From JBDNJM01 sp041687755 (GTDB lineage Bacteria; Planctomycetota; UBA1135; GCA-002686595): a stretch of 31,722 nt of DNA. Where the stretch lies: contig JBDNJM010000131.1 of the NCBI GenBank assembly GCA_041687755.1, forward strand, positions 1 to 31,722. Reading direction: 5' to 3'. Numbering within the stretch: the stretch's first letter is position 1; the number at the start of each line of letters is the position of its first letter. The position numbers and the translations under genes are program-made. Of this stretch, positions 7,381 through 15,006 are shown piece by piece. The notes under the pieces are model-generated. The model worked only from the letters and a program-made list of their open reading frames with translations. It was not told the DNA's origin and ran no database searches.

Positions 7381-8055
7381 TCAGCGGTCGAGCAAGCGTC
7401 GGCGCAGGTCGCGGGCGCGCTTGTCGAGATCTTCAGGTGTCCCGTCGTTGCGCAGCACGTGGTCGGCGCGGGCGCGCTTGAGGTCCGGGTGGAGCTGGTG
7501 TCGCTCGCGTGCGGCCACTTCGCCCGGCTTCCAGCCGCGCGAGCGGACCGCGCGAGCGTCGCGCTGATCCTGCGGCGCGTCCACGAAGACGAGGTCGGTG
7601 CAGGCCTGGGGGAGGGGGTGGACCGCCTCGTTCTCGAGCAGCAGCGGCACGTCGAGCACCACCAGCGGGACCCGCGCAGAGAGCGCGGTCGCTAACTCGC
7701 CGGCGATCGTCTCACGAACGCGGGGGTGGATCCAGCCCTCCAGCAGGCGGCGGGCCTCCGGATCCCCAAACACGACCTCCCCCAGGGCCGCCCGGTCGGG
7801 CTGCCCCGAGGCATCTAGGACGCAGCTCCCGAAGGCCTCAGCGACGAGGCGGGTGACCTCCGGGCTGCTGAGGACCCCATGGGCAATAGCGTCGGCGTTG
7901 ATCCAGAGGCCTTCCTCGCCCGCCAGCAGGGCGGCGACCCGGGACTTGCCGGAGGCGATTCCGCCCATGAGGCCGACGACGACGGTGGAGGGGGACCGGG
8001 CCGGGCCGCGGGCGGCCTGCTCGGGGGCGGCCGGTCGATCGGAGTCGATGGTCAT
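7381..8055 (-). CDS. coaE: Dephospho-CoA kinase
   Basis: Predicted to phosphorylate the 3'-hydroxyl of dephospho-CoA, the last step of coenzyme A synthesis, in the cytosol. The 224-residue product has the P-loop GLMGGIASGKS (28-38) and a following ADAIAH segment, where the family has DAD.iaH. GWIHPRVRE matches the conserved HP.v.. segment, VVLDVPLLLEN matches the V.DiPLLfE motif, and the C-terminal region has the conserved NDGT before a final helix. A 20-residue Pro/Ala-rich leader precedes the P-loop. The frame is open further upstream, but family homology begins close to the ATG at 8055. It is on the same strand as rho with 177 nt between them, so co-transcription is possible. Confidence 0.93.
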   Translation of the reverse strand: MTIDSDRPAAPEQAARGPARSPSTVVVGLMGGIASGKSRVAALLAGEEGLWINADAIAHGVLSSPEVTRLVAEAFGSCVLDASGQPDRAALGEVVFGDPEARRLLEGWIHPRVRETIAGELATALSARVPLVVLDVPLLLENEAVHPLPQACTDLVFVDAPQDQRDARAVRSRGWKPGEVAARERHQLHPDLKRARADHVLRNDGTPEDLDKRARDLRRRLLDR

Positions 8056-8131
8056 TGTGGTCCTACGGGTTACCTGCCCGGGGACAGGAGGGTACGGCAT
8101 GCCGCGGCCGCGGTGAACGCCCCCAGAACCC

Positions 8132-8160
8132 TTGTACAGGGTCCCTGGCTCGGGTATGAC
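8132..8160 (+). promoter_or_regulatory. Candidate sigma-70-type promoter for the coiled-coil/BRCT gene
   Basis: TTGTAC (8132-8137) and TATGAC (8155-8160) are separated by 17 nt in the divergent gap between coaE and the gene starting at 8270. Spacing is ideal but both boxes deviate from consensus. Predicted leader of about 100 nt. Confidence 0.35.
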
Positions 8161-8269
8161 CAGACCCTCTCCCGGCGGGCGCTTCAGCCCGTCCGACGCC
8201 CACGAAGTCCAGGGTGCCGGTTTTCCCCTTCCCGGGGGGACGCCGCCCACACTCCCCACTCCCCCCTCC

Positions 8270-9544
8270 ATGATTCGCGAGCAGTCCCGCCTGGGCTCCA
8301 ACCGAGGAGCCGCCCGCGTCAGCCTGACGTGGTTGATCGTTGTGATCGTGTTCGCACTCGTCGCACTGGTCTTCGCCTACATCTCGCAGCAGGACCTGTC
8401 CGCTGCCCGCGCCGAGGCGGACTTCGCCCTCCGCGCGCAGCAAGAATCGGACACCCGCTACGAGGACAGCCTGACGGTCAGCCGCGGCCTCGCCGAGAAC
8501 CTTGGGTTCTACGACCGCGAGGGCGCCGACCGGACGGTCAACACCGAGCTGGTCCAGCAGACGATCGACAGCCTCCGCAGCGACTTTCCGGGCATCAACT
8601 CGGAGGTCCGCGACTTCGAAGAGGTGCTGCCTGCGATCCTGTCCGAGAAGCGCAAGCTCGTCGAGACGGTTGACCAACTGCGCACCCAGATCGCCAGCCT
8701 CGAGGCCGAGATCGACACCGTCAAGGCGGCCCAGTCGAACTCGCTGTCTGAAAAGAACACGCTGATTGCGGGCCTGCGCACCCAGCTGAACGACGAACAG
8801 GCCAACGCCGAAGAGCGTCAGTCTGAACTCGAGACCCGCCTGGCGAGTGCCGAGGACCAGGTCAGCGAGATCGACGCCCAGCGTCGCGCCGCCGAGCGCA
8901 CCCTCGAAGAGGACGCCCGCGTCGCCCGGCGCAAAATCGGCACCCTGGCCGCGCGCAACAAGTCGCTCTCCGATAAGACCGCCTTCACCCGCGGCGCGAA
9001 CGTGGAGCTGCCCGACGCCGAGGTGCTGGCCGTTTCCGGTAAGCTCGGCCAGGCCTGGATCAACATCGGCACGAACAACCGCCTCGCGGTGGGCGTGACC
9101 TTCGAGATCCGCGGCCCCGGCCGCCCCGGCGAACTCGAGAAGAAGGCCGACGCGATCGTCGTCGAGGTGGATAAGACCATGGCCAAGATCGACATCACCG
9201 ACCTGCGCGATCCCTTCCGCCCGGTCACCGTGGGTGACGTTCTGATCAACCCGGTCTACGACGCCACGGGCGAGCGCTACGCCGTCCTGGCCGGCAACTT
9301 CGTCGGTGCCTACTCGGAGAAGGAGCTGACCATGCTGCTCGCTGAGATGGGCATCATCGTTCAGGCGAGCATCGACGAGGGCACCGACATGCTGATCCTC
9401 GGCACCGAGACCTTCGTGGACGAGTTCGGCGATCCGTACGACACTCCACAGCAGCCCTCCGACCTGCCCGTCTACGCCCTGGCCAAATCCCTCGGCGTCG
9501 CGATCCTTCCGTACAGCGCCCTGCGCCGCTACATCAGCATCTGA
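8270..9544 (+). CDS. Membrane-anchored coiled-coil protein with C-terminal BRCT-like domain
   Basis: This 424-residue protein starts with a short basic segment and one transmembrane helix (about 18-38, SLTWLIVVIVFALVALVF). A long Glu/Arg-rich coiled coil follows (about 125-235). Residues 245-332 look like a small beta-rich domain (AWINIGTNNRLAVGVTFEI ... VTVGDVLINPVYD). The last 90 residues read like a BRCT fold: AVLAGNF, a helix EKELTMLLAEMG, the IIVQASIDEGTDMLILGTE strand-turn region, and a final ALAKSLGVAILPYSALRRYI helix. BRCT domains are usually in DNA-repair proteins in the cytoplasm, whereas the N-terminal basic residues would place this domain outside the inner membrane. ATG at 8270 is chosen because the anchor begins soon after; no Shine-Dalgarno is visible. 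A perfect hairpin follows, so it may be a single-gene unit. No experimental function is known to me. Confidence 0.75.
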   Translation: MIREQSRLGSNRGAARVSLTWLIVVIVFALVALVFAYISQQDLSAARAEADFALRAQQESDTRYEDSLTVSRGLAENLGFYDREGADRTVNTELVQQTIDSLRSDFPGINSEVRDFEEVLPAILSEKRKLVETVDQLRTQIASLEAEIDTVKAAQSNSLSEKNTLIAGLRTQLNDEQANAEERQSELETRLASAEDQVSEIDAQRRAAERTLEEDARVARRKIGTLAARNKSLSDKTAFTRGANVELPDAEVLAVSGKLGQAWINIGTNNRLAVGVTFEIRGPGRPGELEKKADAIVVEVDKTMAKIDITDLRDPFRPVTVGDVLINPVYDATGERYAVLAGNFVGAYSEKELTMLLAEMGIIVQASIDEGTDMLILGTETFVDEFGDPYDTPQQPSDLPVYALAKSLGVAILPYSALRRYISI

Positions 9545-9606
9545 CGTCGGGTAGCTCTAGCACTTACTTAGGTCGGATCACCGACCGGGCCGGCCGCAGG
9601 GCCGGC

Positions 9607-9654
9607 ACCGCCGCGGGGCGGGCGAGCCGCAAGCTTCGCCCGCCCCGCGGCGGT
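9607..9654 (+). terminator. Strong hairpin terminator after the BRCT-like gene
   Basis: Arms 9607-9625 and 9636-9654 pair over 19 bp without mismatch, with a 10-nt loop. Only TTT follows, so it is a weak intrinsic terminator by E. coli rules but a very stable block. Two smaller hairpins precede it: GGTCGG/CCGACC (9571-9586) and GCCGGC/GCCGGC (9589-9606). It separates the BRCT-like gene from tatC. Confidence 0.65.
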
Positions 9655-9760
9655 TTGATGCGGTCGAACGTCGCAGGTCCTCAGCCGCGGTCGCGCGGCA
9701 GGCTGCGAGCCAGCTTGCAAGGGGAGCGCCGGCGGTCCATTCTGCTGCCGAGCCAGCGTC

Positions 9761-10708
9761 ATGAGTTCTCAAGCCCCAGCTTCGAATCCCACGCCCTCCG
9801 GTGATCCGTCCGCGGCAGCGCCGGGCCCGGATCCCGCCGAGCACACGCGGATGACCCTGGGCGACCACCTGGACGAGCTGCGGCGGCGGCTCGTGTTGGG
9901 CGTGATCGCGGTGGCGGCCGCGTTCATCGTGGCCTGGATCTTCCGGCTGCAAACGATGGAGATCGTCGAGCGGCCGTTCCACTTCGCCGTGGAAAAATTG
10001 AATGAGGATCTGTGGGATCTGCGCGAGTCGCAGGTCCTGGCGGATCCGAGCGAGCACCCTCGCGACGAGTTTTTCCGCACGCTGAAGAACCGCACGGAAG
10101 TGCTCTTGGAGCCGATCCCCAACAAGCTGCTGGCCACGGGCGGGGGCGAGACCTTTCTCGTCGACATGAAGGCCTGCTTCTACATGGCCCTGTTCGTTGG
10201 TGGGCCGGTGCTTCTGTGGCAGCTGTGGCGCTTCATTGCCGCGGGGCTCTACAAGGACGAACGCCGGATGGTGATGTCGTTCTTCCCGACCAGCCTGGGC
10301 CTGTTTGCGGCGGGTGTGCTGTTCGGGTACTTCGTCATGGTGCCCTACGCGATCTACTTCCTGAACACGGGCGAATCGTTGGAGCGCACCAATCTGGAGT
10401 TCCGGGCCTCCGAATACCTGACCTTCGTCGCGACCCTGGGGATCGGGCTGGGCCTGGTGTTCCAGCTGCCGATCGTGATGACGGCCGTGGCGCGCGTCGG
10501 GCTGATCGAGTCCAAGGACTTCCGGCGCTTCCGGGGCCACTTCGTGCTCGGGTCGTTCGTGATCGCGGCGATGCTGACGCCACCGGATCCGTACACGCAG
10601 GTCATGATGGCGGGCCCGATGGTGCTGCTGTTCGAGGTTGGGATCTGGACCTCGGCCTGGGCCGGGAAGAAGCACCGCGCGGCGGCTGCGCCGGGAGCCG
10701 GTCTTTGA
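9761..10708 (+). CDS. tatC: Sec-independent protein translocase subunit TatC
   Basis: TatC is the receptor of the twin-arginine pathway, which exports folded proteins and recognises the RR signal. The 315-residue product has the family start MTLGDHLDELRRRL (31-44), six predicted transmembrane helices (about 45-61, 138-158, 174-200, 218-246, 261-272, 279-297), GLYKDERR (162-169, conserved after helix 2), and MLTPPD (271-276), the TPPD family signature. The first 30 residues are Pro/Ala-rich and disordered, so translation from Met31 is also possible. The first periplasmic loop is about 76 residues, longer than the E. coli loop. The gene lies just after the 9607 terminator and is followed directly by cinA with a TTGA overlap. 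No tatA or tatB is in the window. Confidence 0.96.
   Translation: MSSQAPASNPTPSGDPSAAAPGPDPAEHTRMTLGDHLDELRRRLVLGVIAVAAAFIVAWIFRLQTMEIVERPFHFAVEKLNEDLWDLRESQVLADPSEHPRDEFFRTLKNRTEVLLEPIPNKLLATGGGETFLVDMKACFYMALFVGGPVLLWQLWRFIAAGLYKDERRMVMSFFPTSLGLFAAGVLFGYFVMVPYAIYFLNTGESLERTNLEFRASEYLTFVATLGIGLGLVFQLPIVMTAVARVGLIESKDFRRFRGHFVLGSFVIAAMLTPPDPYTQVMMAGPMVLLFEVGIWTSAWAGKKHRAAAAPGAGL
10693..10707 (+). promoter_or_regulatory. Ribosome binding site setting the cinA TTG start
   Basis: GGGAG at 10693-10697 lies 7 nt upstream of TTG (10705-10707), which shares bases with the tatC TGA. This spacing, and the in-frame protein match beginning there, support a TTG start with termination-reinitiation. GTG at 10723 is the alternative. 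Confidence 0.6.
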
Positions 10709-12021
10709 GCGCAGCGCCGACGGTGCGGGTCGCCCTGGTCTCGATCGGAGACGAGCTGCTGGCCGGGGCCCATCCGGACTTGAACGCGCCGTTTCTGGCG
10801 CGCGAACTGGGTCGGCTGGGGCTGGCGGTCGAGACCGTGCGCGTGCTGCCGGACCGCGAAGCGCTGCTGGCGGGTTCGCTCAGCGGACTGGTCGCCGACC
10901 ACGACCTGGTGATCACCACCGGCGGCCTGGGGCCCACCGAGGACGATCTGACCCGCCATGCCGTGGCGCGGGCGCTGGGCGTCGAGCTGGAGCCGCGCGC
11001 CGAGGCCTGGGAGCACGTCGTGCGCCTGTTCGCCGCGCGCGATCGGGTGCCGACCGAGAACAACCGACGCCAAGAGCTGTTCCCCGCTGGCTCCAAGCTT
11101 CTCGAGAACCGCGTGGGCACGGCCCACGGCTTCCTGGGCGAGGCGGCGGGCGGCTGCTGGATCGCGAGCCTGCCGGGGCCCCCGCGCGAGCTGGGCATCG
11201 TTTATCCGGAGTCTCTAGAGCCGCTGCTGGCCGAGCGCTTCGGCGCGGCGGAGCGACTGCACGCGCAGAGCTTCACCCTGTCGGGGATCGGCGAGTCGAT
11301 CTTCGCCGAGCGGGCGGGGGACTGGATGCAGCGCTCGGCAGCGGACGTGGCGCGCGGGGAGCTGGAGATGGGCGTGAGCGCCCGTGAGGGCTTCCTGGTG
11401 GGCACGCTGCGAGGGCGGGGGGCGCGTGGCGCGGAGCGCCTGGCGGAGCGCGCCGCGCGCTTCGCAGAGCGCTTCTCCGAGGACCTGGTGTATGCCTCCG
11501 GCGCGGAGCCGGAGGCGGAGCTCGTGGCGGCCCTGACGGCGGCCGGTCGACGGCTGGCCCTGGCCGAGTCCTGCACGGGGGGCTTGGTGGCCCAGCGCGT
11601 GACGTCGGTGGCCGGCTCGAGCGCAGCGTTCACGGCGGGTCTCGTGACGTACGCCAACGAGGCCAAGGTCCAACTCCTGGGCGTTCCGGCAGCTCTGATC
11701 GAGCGGCACGGCGCCGTCTCGAGCGAGGTGGCGGGGGCGATGGCGCGCGGGGCCGCGCTGAAGACCGGCTGCGATCTGGCGTGCTCGATCACGGGGGTCG
11801 CGGGCCCCGGCGGCGGCACGGAGGCCAAGCCGGTTGGGCTGGTCTGCTTCGGGCTCGTCGACGGGTCGCACACTTGGGTTTTGGAGCGGCGCTTCCCGGC
11901 CGGCTCCCGGGATCGGGTGCGGGTCTTCGCGGCGAACCAGGCGTTCGAGCTGCTGCTGCGGTGCCTGGGGGGAACTCTGAAGTTCGTCCGAGAATTGAAG
12001 GAGCTGCCCGAGGCGGATTGA
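10705..12021 (+). CDS. cinA: CinA-family protein (nicotinamide-nucleotide amidohydrolase)
   Basis: This 438-residue product has two domains. The N-terminal MoaB/MogA-like (MoCF) domain includes TTGGLGPTEDD (71-81) and a conserved ENNRRQELFPAGS region. The C-terminal amidohydrolase (PncC) domain carries ESCTGG (288-293) and ITGVAGPGGG (about 362-371). Family members deamidate nicotinamide mononucleotide in NAD salvage, and some also hydrolyse ADP-ribose through the N-terminal domain; a link to competence is historic. The cytosolic protein is full length. It starts at TTG 10705 overlapping the tatC stop, supported by GGGAG at 10693; GTG 10723 is the alternative. The end of the gene contains the -35 box of the tRNA promoter (12018-12023). 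Confidence 0.94.
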   Translation: MSAAPTVRVALVSIGDELLAGAHPDLNAPFLARELGRLGLAVETVRVLPDREALLAGSLSGLVADHDLVITTGGLGPTEDDLTRHAVARALGVELEPRAEAWEHVVRLFAARDRVPTENNRRQELFPAGSKLLENRVGTAHGFLGEAAGGCWIASLPGPPRELGIVYPESLEPLLAERFGAAERLHAQSFTLSGIGESIFAERAGDWMQRSAADVARGELEMGVSAREGFLVGTLRGRGARGAERLAERAARFAERFSEDLVYASGAEPEAELVAALTAAGRRLALAESCTGGLVAQRVTSVAGSSAAFTAGLVTYANEAKVQLLGVPAALIERHGAVSSEVAGAMARGAALKTGCDLACSITGVAGPGGGTEAKPVGLVCFGLVDGSHTWVLERRFPAGSRDRVRVFAANQAFELLLRCLGGTLKFVRELKELPEAD

Positions 12022-12046
12022 CCGGGGGCCGCCGCAGCACTAGAAT
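12018..12046 (+). promoter_or_regulatory. Promoter of tRNA-Gln
   Basis: TTGACC (12018-12023) and TAGAAT (12041-12046) are separated by exactly 17 nt. The -10 box is 10 nt before the tRNA 5' end, so transcription would begin close to the mature 5' end. The -35 box overlaps the cinA stop codon. This is the best-formed promoter in the window. Confidence 0.8.
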
Positions 12047-12056
12047 CCCGGCCCGC

Positions 12057-12131
12057 TACCCCGTGGTGTAATCGGCAACACAACTGGTTTTGGTCCAGTC
12101 GTTCCAGGTTCGAGTCCTGGCGGGGTAACCA
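12057..12131 (+). tRNA. tRNA-Gln, anticodon UUG
   Basis: A complete cloverleaf is visible. The acceptor stem is TACCCCG/CGGGGTA. The D stem is GTGT/ACAC with loop AATCGGCA. The anticodon stem is ACTGG/CCAGT around the loop TTTTGGT, with anticodon TTG at 12090-12092. The T stem is CCAGG/CCTGG with loop TTCGAGT. The discriminator A and a genomically encoded CCA end the gene at 12131. TTG reads CAA and CAG codons for glutamine. It follows cinA in the same direction under its own promoter. Confidence 0.97.
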
Positions 12132-12402
12132 CCTTCTCCGGAGCGAGTTGACGGCGGAGCGAGCCCTCGATGGGCGCAGCGGGTGAGCGGAGTCATCGGA
12201 TGGAGCAGGGCCTTAGACGACTGTTGGATCGGGAAGGCGACGGAGGCTCGCGCAGGGTTCCGCTGGACAACCGCGGGGCCGTATCACGAGCACGGCTGGC
12301 TCCGGATAGCGAGCTCGGCAGGAATCTGCCCAAGCTCAAGCCTCGCCGCCATACAGTTCTGTTCACCGCGGGTGCTTCGCCCGCGAGCCGGGCACGACGC
12401 CG

Positions 12403-13893
12403 ATGAATCAATGCAGCCGACCCTGCAGCGCGACCCGCCCGCTGGACTCCAGCGACTCCCTCAAGCCGGCCGCGATCTTGGGGGCGCTGGCGCCCCTGCT
12501 GTTCGGCCTGGGCGCCTGCGCGCCCTCGGAGCAGGAGCCGATGGCCGCCAACGTCCTGGTGGTCGTGCTCGACGCGCTGCACGCGGGCCATGTCCATCAC
12601 CTGGGCGCCGAGCGCGAGACGACGCCGAACATCGATGCGCTGGCCGCGCGCGGCGTGAGCTACGCGCGCGCCTTCGCGCCGGCGCCGTACACGCTCGCCA
12701 GCATTCCGAGCCTGCTGACCGGCCGGCTGCCCGATCGGCACGGCCTGGTGCAAAAGACCTTCCGGCTGCCGGACTCCGAGCGCACGCTTGCCGAGCAGCT
12801 CAGCCGCGCTGGCCTGGCGACGCTCGGGGCGGTCGGAAACATGAACGGCAGTGAGCTGTACGGCCTGAACCAGGGCTTCGGTGAGTTCTACAACCTGATG
12901 CGCGGCGACCAGGCCCGCATCCGCGGCGAGGCCCAGGGCATCCCCAGTGAGCTGCACGTGCCGCGCGCGCCCGAGTTCGTGGAGCGCCTCGAGGAATGGC
13001 TGGACCTGGGCTACGGCAGCGCGACGCCAGCGCTGTTCTACCTGCATATGCTCGAGCCCCACTCGCCGTACCAGCCGCCGGCGGAGTTCCGCTCGCTTTG
13101 GCTCGACCCGGAGTACGACGGGCCCTTCGCGGGCGGGGACAACGACACGTTGATGGGCTCGAACTACGGCCGCATCGCCGTAACGCCGGCCGACATCGAG
13201 GCCGTTCGGGCGCTCTACGACGCGAACCTGGCCTACGCCGATCACCACGTCGGCCGCCTGCTCGAGGCCCTCGAACGGGCCGGCGTGCGCGAGCGGACCC
13301 ACGTCGCGCTGACGTCCGACCACGGGGAGGCCTTCTGGCAGCACGACCGCTGGGGGCACAACGACCATCTGTACGACGAGGCGCTGCGCGTGCCGCTGGT
13401 GATCGATCCCGCCGGCGACGACCACCCCCAGGGCCTGGTGGTGGAGCAGCTGGTCTCGACCATGGACCTGTTCCCGACGCTGTCGGGGCTGCTGGGCCTC
13501 GACCTGCCGACCGTCACGCTGGACGGGCTCGATCTGTTCGGGGGCCCGCTGTCGGACAAGCGCGAGCTCCTGTTTCGCAGTCACGCGCTGTTCCCAGACC
13601 TCGGCCTGCGCACCGCGCGGATGAAGGGCATCGCCCTGCAGGAACCGGGGGCGGCGGAGCGCGGCGAGCCCAGTTTCCTGGAGCTGGAGATGTACGACGT
13701 GAAGGGCGACCCGCTCGAGCTTGCGAACCTCGCGCTCATCGCGGAGCCGGGCCAGGTGGAGAACACGTGGGGGCGGATCCAGGCCTGGCGCGACGCACTG
13801 GCGGCGGATCGCCCCGCCCCGGGGGCGGCGGGGGAGCTGAGCGCGGCCGAGCAGGCGATGCTCGAGACGCTCGGGTACGTCGAGGAGCCCTAG
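12403..13893 (+). CDS. Lipoprotein of the alkaline-phosphatase/sulfatase superfamily
   Basis: This 496-residue protein has a lipoprotein signal: a hydrophobic stretch from 22 and a lipobox LGAC with Cys39 as the predicted lipidated residue. Metal-ligand motifs of the superfamily follow: VVVLDALHAGH (Asp57), then SDHGEAFWQH and WGHNDHLYDEALRVPLVI near residues 305-330. The position that is Cys or Ser in formylglycine sulfatases is Thr97 in PYTLASIPSLLTG, aligned with C-x-P-S-R-A-S-L-L-T-G. Formylglycine is therefore not expected, and the enzyme is more likely a phosphatase, phosphotransferase or hydrolase of this superfamily than a classic sulfatase. It would sit at the membrane, exported via Sec or Tat. 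A 271-nt stretch with no evident features precedes it after the tRNA. It converges on the LipM-like gene with a 30-nt gap. Substrate unknown. Confidence 0.8.
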   Translation: MNQCSRPCSATRPLDSSDSLKPAAILGALAPLLFGLGACAPSEQEPMAANVLVVVLDALHAGHVHHLGAERETTPNIDALAARGVSYARAFAPAPYTLASIPSLLTGRLPDRHGLVQKTFRLPDSERTLAEQLSRAGLATLGAVGNMNGSELYGLNQGFGEFYNLMRGDQARIRGEAQGIPSELHVPRAPEFVERLEEWLDLGYGSATPALFYLHMLEPHSPYQPPAEFRSLWLDPEYDGPFAGGDNDTLMGSNYGRIAVTPADIEAVRALYDANLAYADHHVGRLLEALERAGVRERTHVALTSDHGEAFWQHDRWGHNDHLYDEALRVPLVIDPAGDDHPQGLVVEQLVSTMDLFPTLSGLLGLDLPTVTLDGLDLFGGPLSDKRELLFRSHALFPDLGLRTARMKGIALQEPGAAERGEPSFLELEMYDVKGDPLELANLALIAEPGQVENTWGRIQAWRDALAADRPAPGAAGELSAAEQAMLETLGYVEEP

Positions 13894-13923
13894 GGGCAGG
13901 GCGGCGCCCGCAGCGGGCCCCGG

Positions 13924-14727
13924 TCAGTCCTTGGGCGGCCGTCGCGCGGCGTCGAGGGCCTCGGGCTTGCGGCTGAGGAACTCGGGCGACCCGAAGAAGG
14001 CCTCGCGTGCGTGGGCGTGGACGCGCTCGGCGGCGGTCGGCTCGTCGGCCTCGAGCTGCAGGCCCAGCTCGTCGGCGAAGGCAAGCGCTAGGGCCTCGGC
14101 AACCTCGCGCGGATCGAGGGGCCCCGGGTGGATGTCGGCGACGCAGGCGACGCCCTCCTCAAACGCCGGCCGGCCCAGCTTGATCGAGCCGTGGTGCAGC
14201 AGCCGGCCGCGGCTGCGCCGCTGAGCCGACCCCAGGCCCTTCGCGAGGCCACCGGGCCCCGCCCAGGCGAGGTCCAGCGGGCTCGACTCGTGGAAGCACA
14301 TGCCGGTGCCCGCGCGGTCCGAGGCCAGCGCGCGGGAGTCGCGCAGCTGTGCTTCGACGCCGTAGTTGCGAAGGCCGCGGGCGACGGCGCGATGCACGCG
14401 CGCGTAGCCGTCTGCGAGCGCCCCGGCGTACAGCGGGTGGTCCAGCGGGGCGGCCAGGCTGAAGGTCAGCTCGTCGGCGTGGTGGATCGCCTTGCCGCCG
14501 GTGAGGCGCCGGACCGTCGGCAGGCTGCGCGCGGCCGGAACGTCTTCGAGGCGCTGGAAGAACCCGAGGCTGAGCGCCGGCGGATCCCAGGTGTAAAAGC
14601 TCAGCGTGGGGCGCTCAGGTCGCCCAACGTGCAGCAGCAGCGCCTCGTCGAGGCCCATCTGGACCCCAGCCGAGAGCCCGAAGCGGTCCAGCCGCCGCCA
14701 AGCATCGCCATCGGATTGGTGCGCCAT
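13924..14727 (-). CDS. Lipoate-protein ligase/octanoyltransferase (LipM/LplA-like)
   Basis: This is a 267-residue member of the BPL/LPL fold that attaches octanoyl or lipoyl groups to lipoyl domains. It has RRLTGGKAIHH (73-83), matching R-R-x-T-G-G-(G/R)-A, followed by ELTFSL. A Cys-Phe pair (144-145) stands at the LipM catalytic Cys position. KGLGSAQRR (163-171) contains the conserved Lys, and HGSI (179-182) is the end motif. The Cys suggests a LipM-type octanoyltransferase rather than a ligase, but both possibilities stay open. Its neighbour gcvH is a lipoylation substrate, and the order gcvT-gcvH-this gene on one strand supports a role in lipoylating the glycine cleavage H protein. ATG at 14727 gives the family N terminus. 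Confidence 0.82.
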   Translation of the reverse strand: MAHQSDGDAWRRLDRFGLSAGVQMGLDEALLLHVGRPERPTLSFYTWDPPALSLGFFQRLEDVPAARSLPTVRRLTGGKAIHHADELTFSLAAPLDHPLYAGALADGYARVHRAVARGLRNYGVEAQLRDSRALASDRAGTGMCFHESSPLDLAWAGPGGLAKGLGSAQRRSRGRLLHHGSIKLGRPAFEEGVACVADIHPGPLDPREVAEALALAFADELGLQLEADEPTAAERVHAHAREAFFGSPEFLSRKPEALDAARRPPKD

Positions 14728-14807
14728 GGTGCAGCCCGCTCGTGATCGGGCCCTGCCCGTGCGTTGGAGACCAGGAGCCGCGCAGGGAAGCGCGGCTCAG
14801 AGGGAAG

Positions 14808-14852
14808 CGCGACCTGGGGGAATCGTGTCCGACACGATTCCCCCAGGTCGCG
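14808..14852. repeat. 45-nt perfect palindrome in the gcvH-lipM gap
   Basis: Two 22-nt arms (14808-14829 and 14831-14852) are perfect reverse complements around a single C at 14830. The core is AATCGTGTC-C-GACACGATT, flanked by a GGGGG/CCCCC pair and ACCT/AGGT arms. It lies upstream of the minus-strand lipM-like start and shares its core with 14961-15001. It could form a cruciform or, in RNA, a long hairpin. Confidence 0.85.
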
Positions 14853-14960
14853 GCGGGACCGGAGCCCCCCAGCGACGCCCGCGCGGCGGCATCTCGGAGC
14901 AGGCGCTCGCCCCAGCGCCGGGCGAGGGAGCGCCGCAGCCCCGCCAGGCGGGAGAGCCGG

Positions 14961-15001
14961 GGGGAATCGTGTCAGGGGAATCGTGTCAGACACGATTCCC
15001 C
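14961..15001. repeat. Second palindrome with tandem 14-nt repeat, next to the gcvH stop
   Basis: A 14-nt unit GGGGAATCGTGTCA is repeated at 14961-14974 and 14975-14988, and the second copy pairs with GACACGATTCCCC (14989-15001) around a single A to give a 13-bp arm. It ends 5 nt from the stop of gcvH on the minus strand, so it is the first structure downstream of that gene. With the copy 110 nt away it forms a BIME-like pair. Possible roles are transcript end protection or partial termination; no T-run is seen. Confidence 0.8.
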
Positions 15002-15006
15002 CCCTC

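Noticed and set aside
9571..9606. Small inverted repeats as attachment sites or IS ends
   Set aside because: They are short GC hairpins directly before a terminator, with no transposase or integrase in the window.
12132..12402. Integrated element next to the tRNA-Gln gene
   Set aside because: tRNA ends are common integration sites, but no duplicated tRNA 3' end and no integrase are visible nearby.
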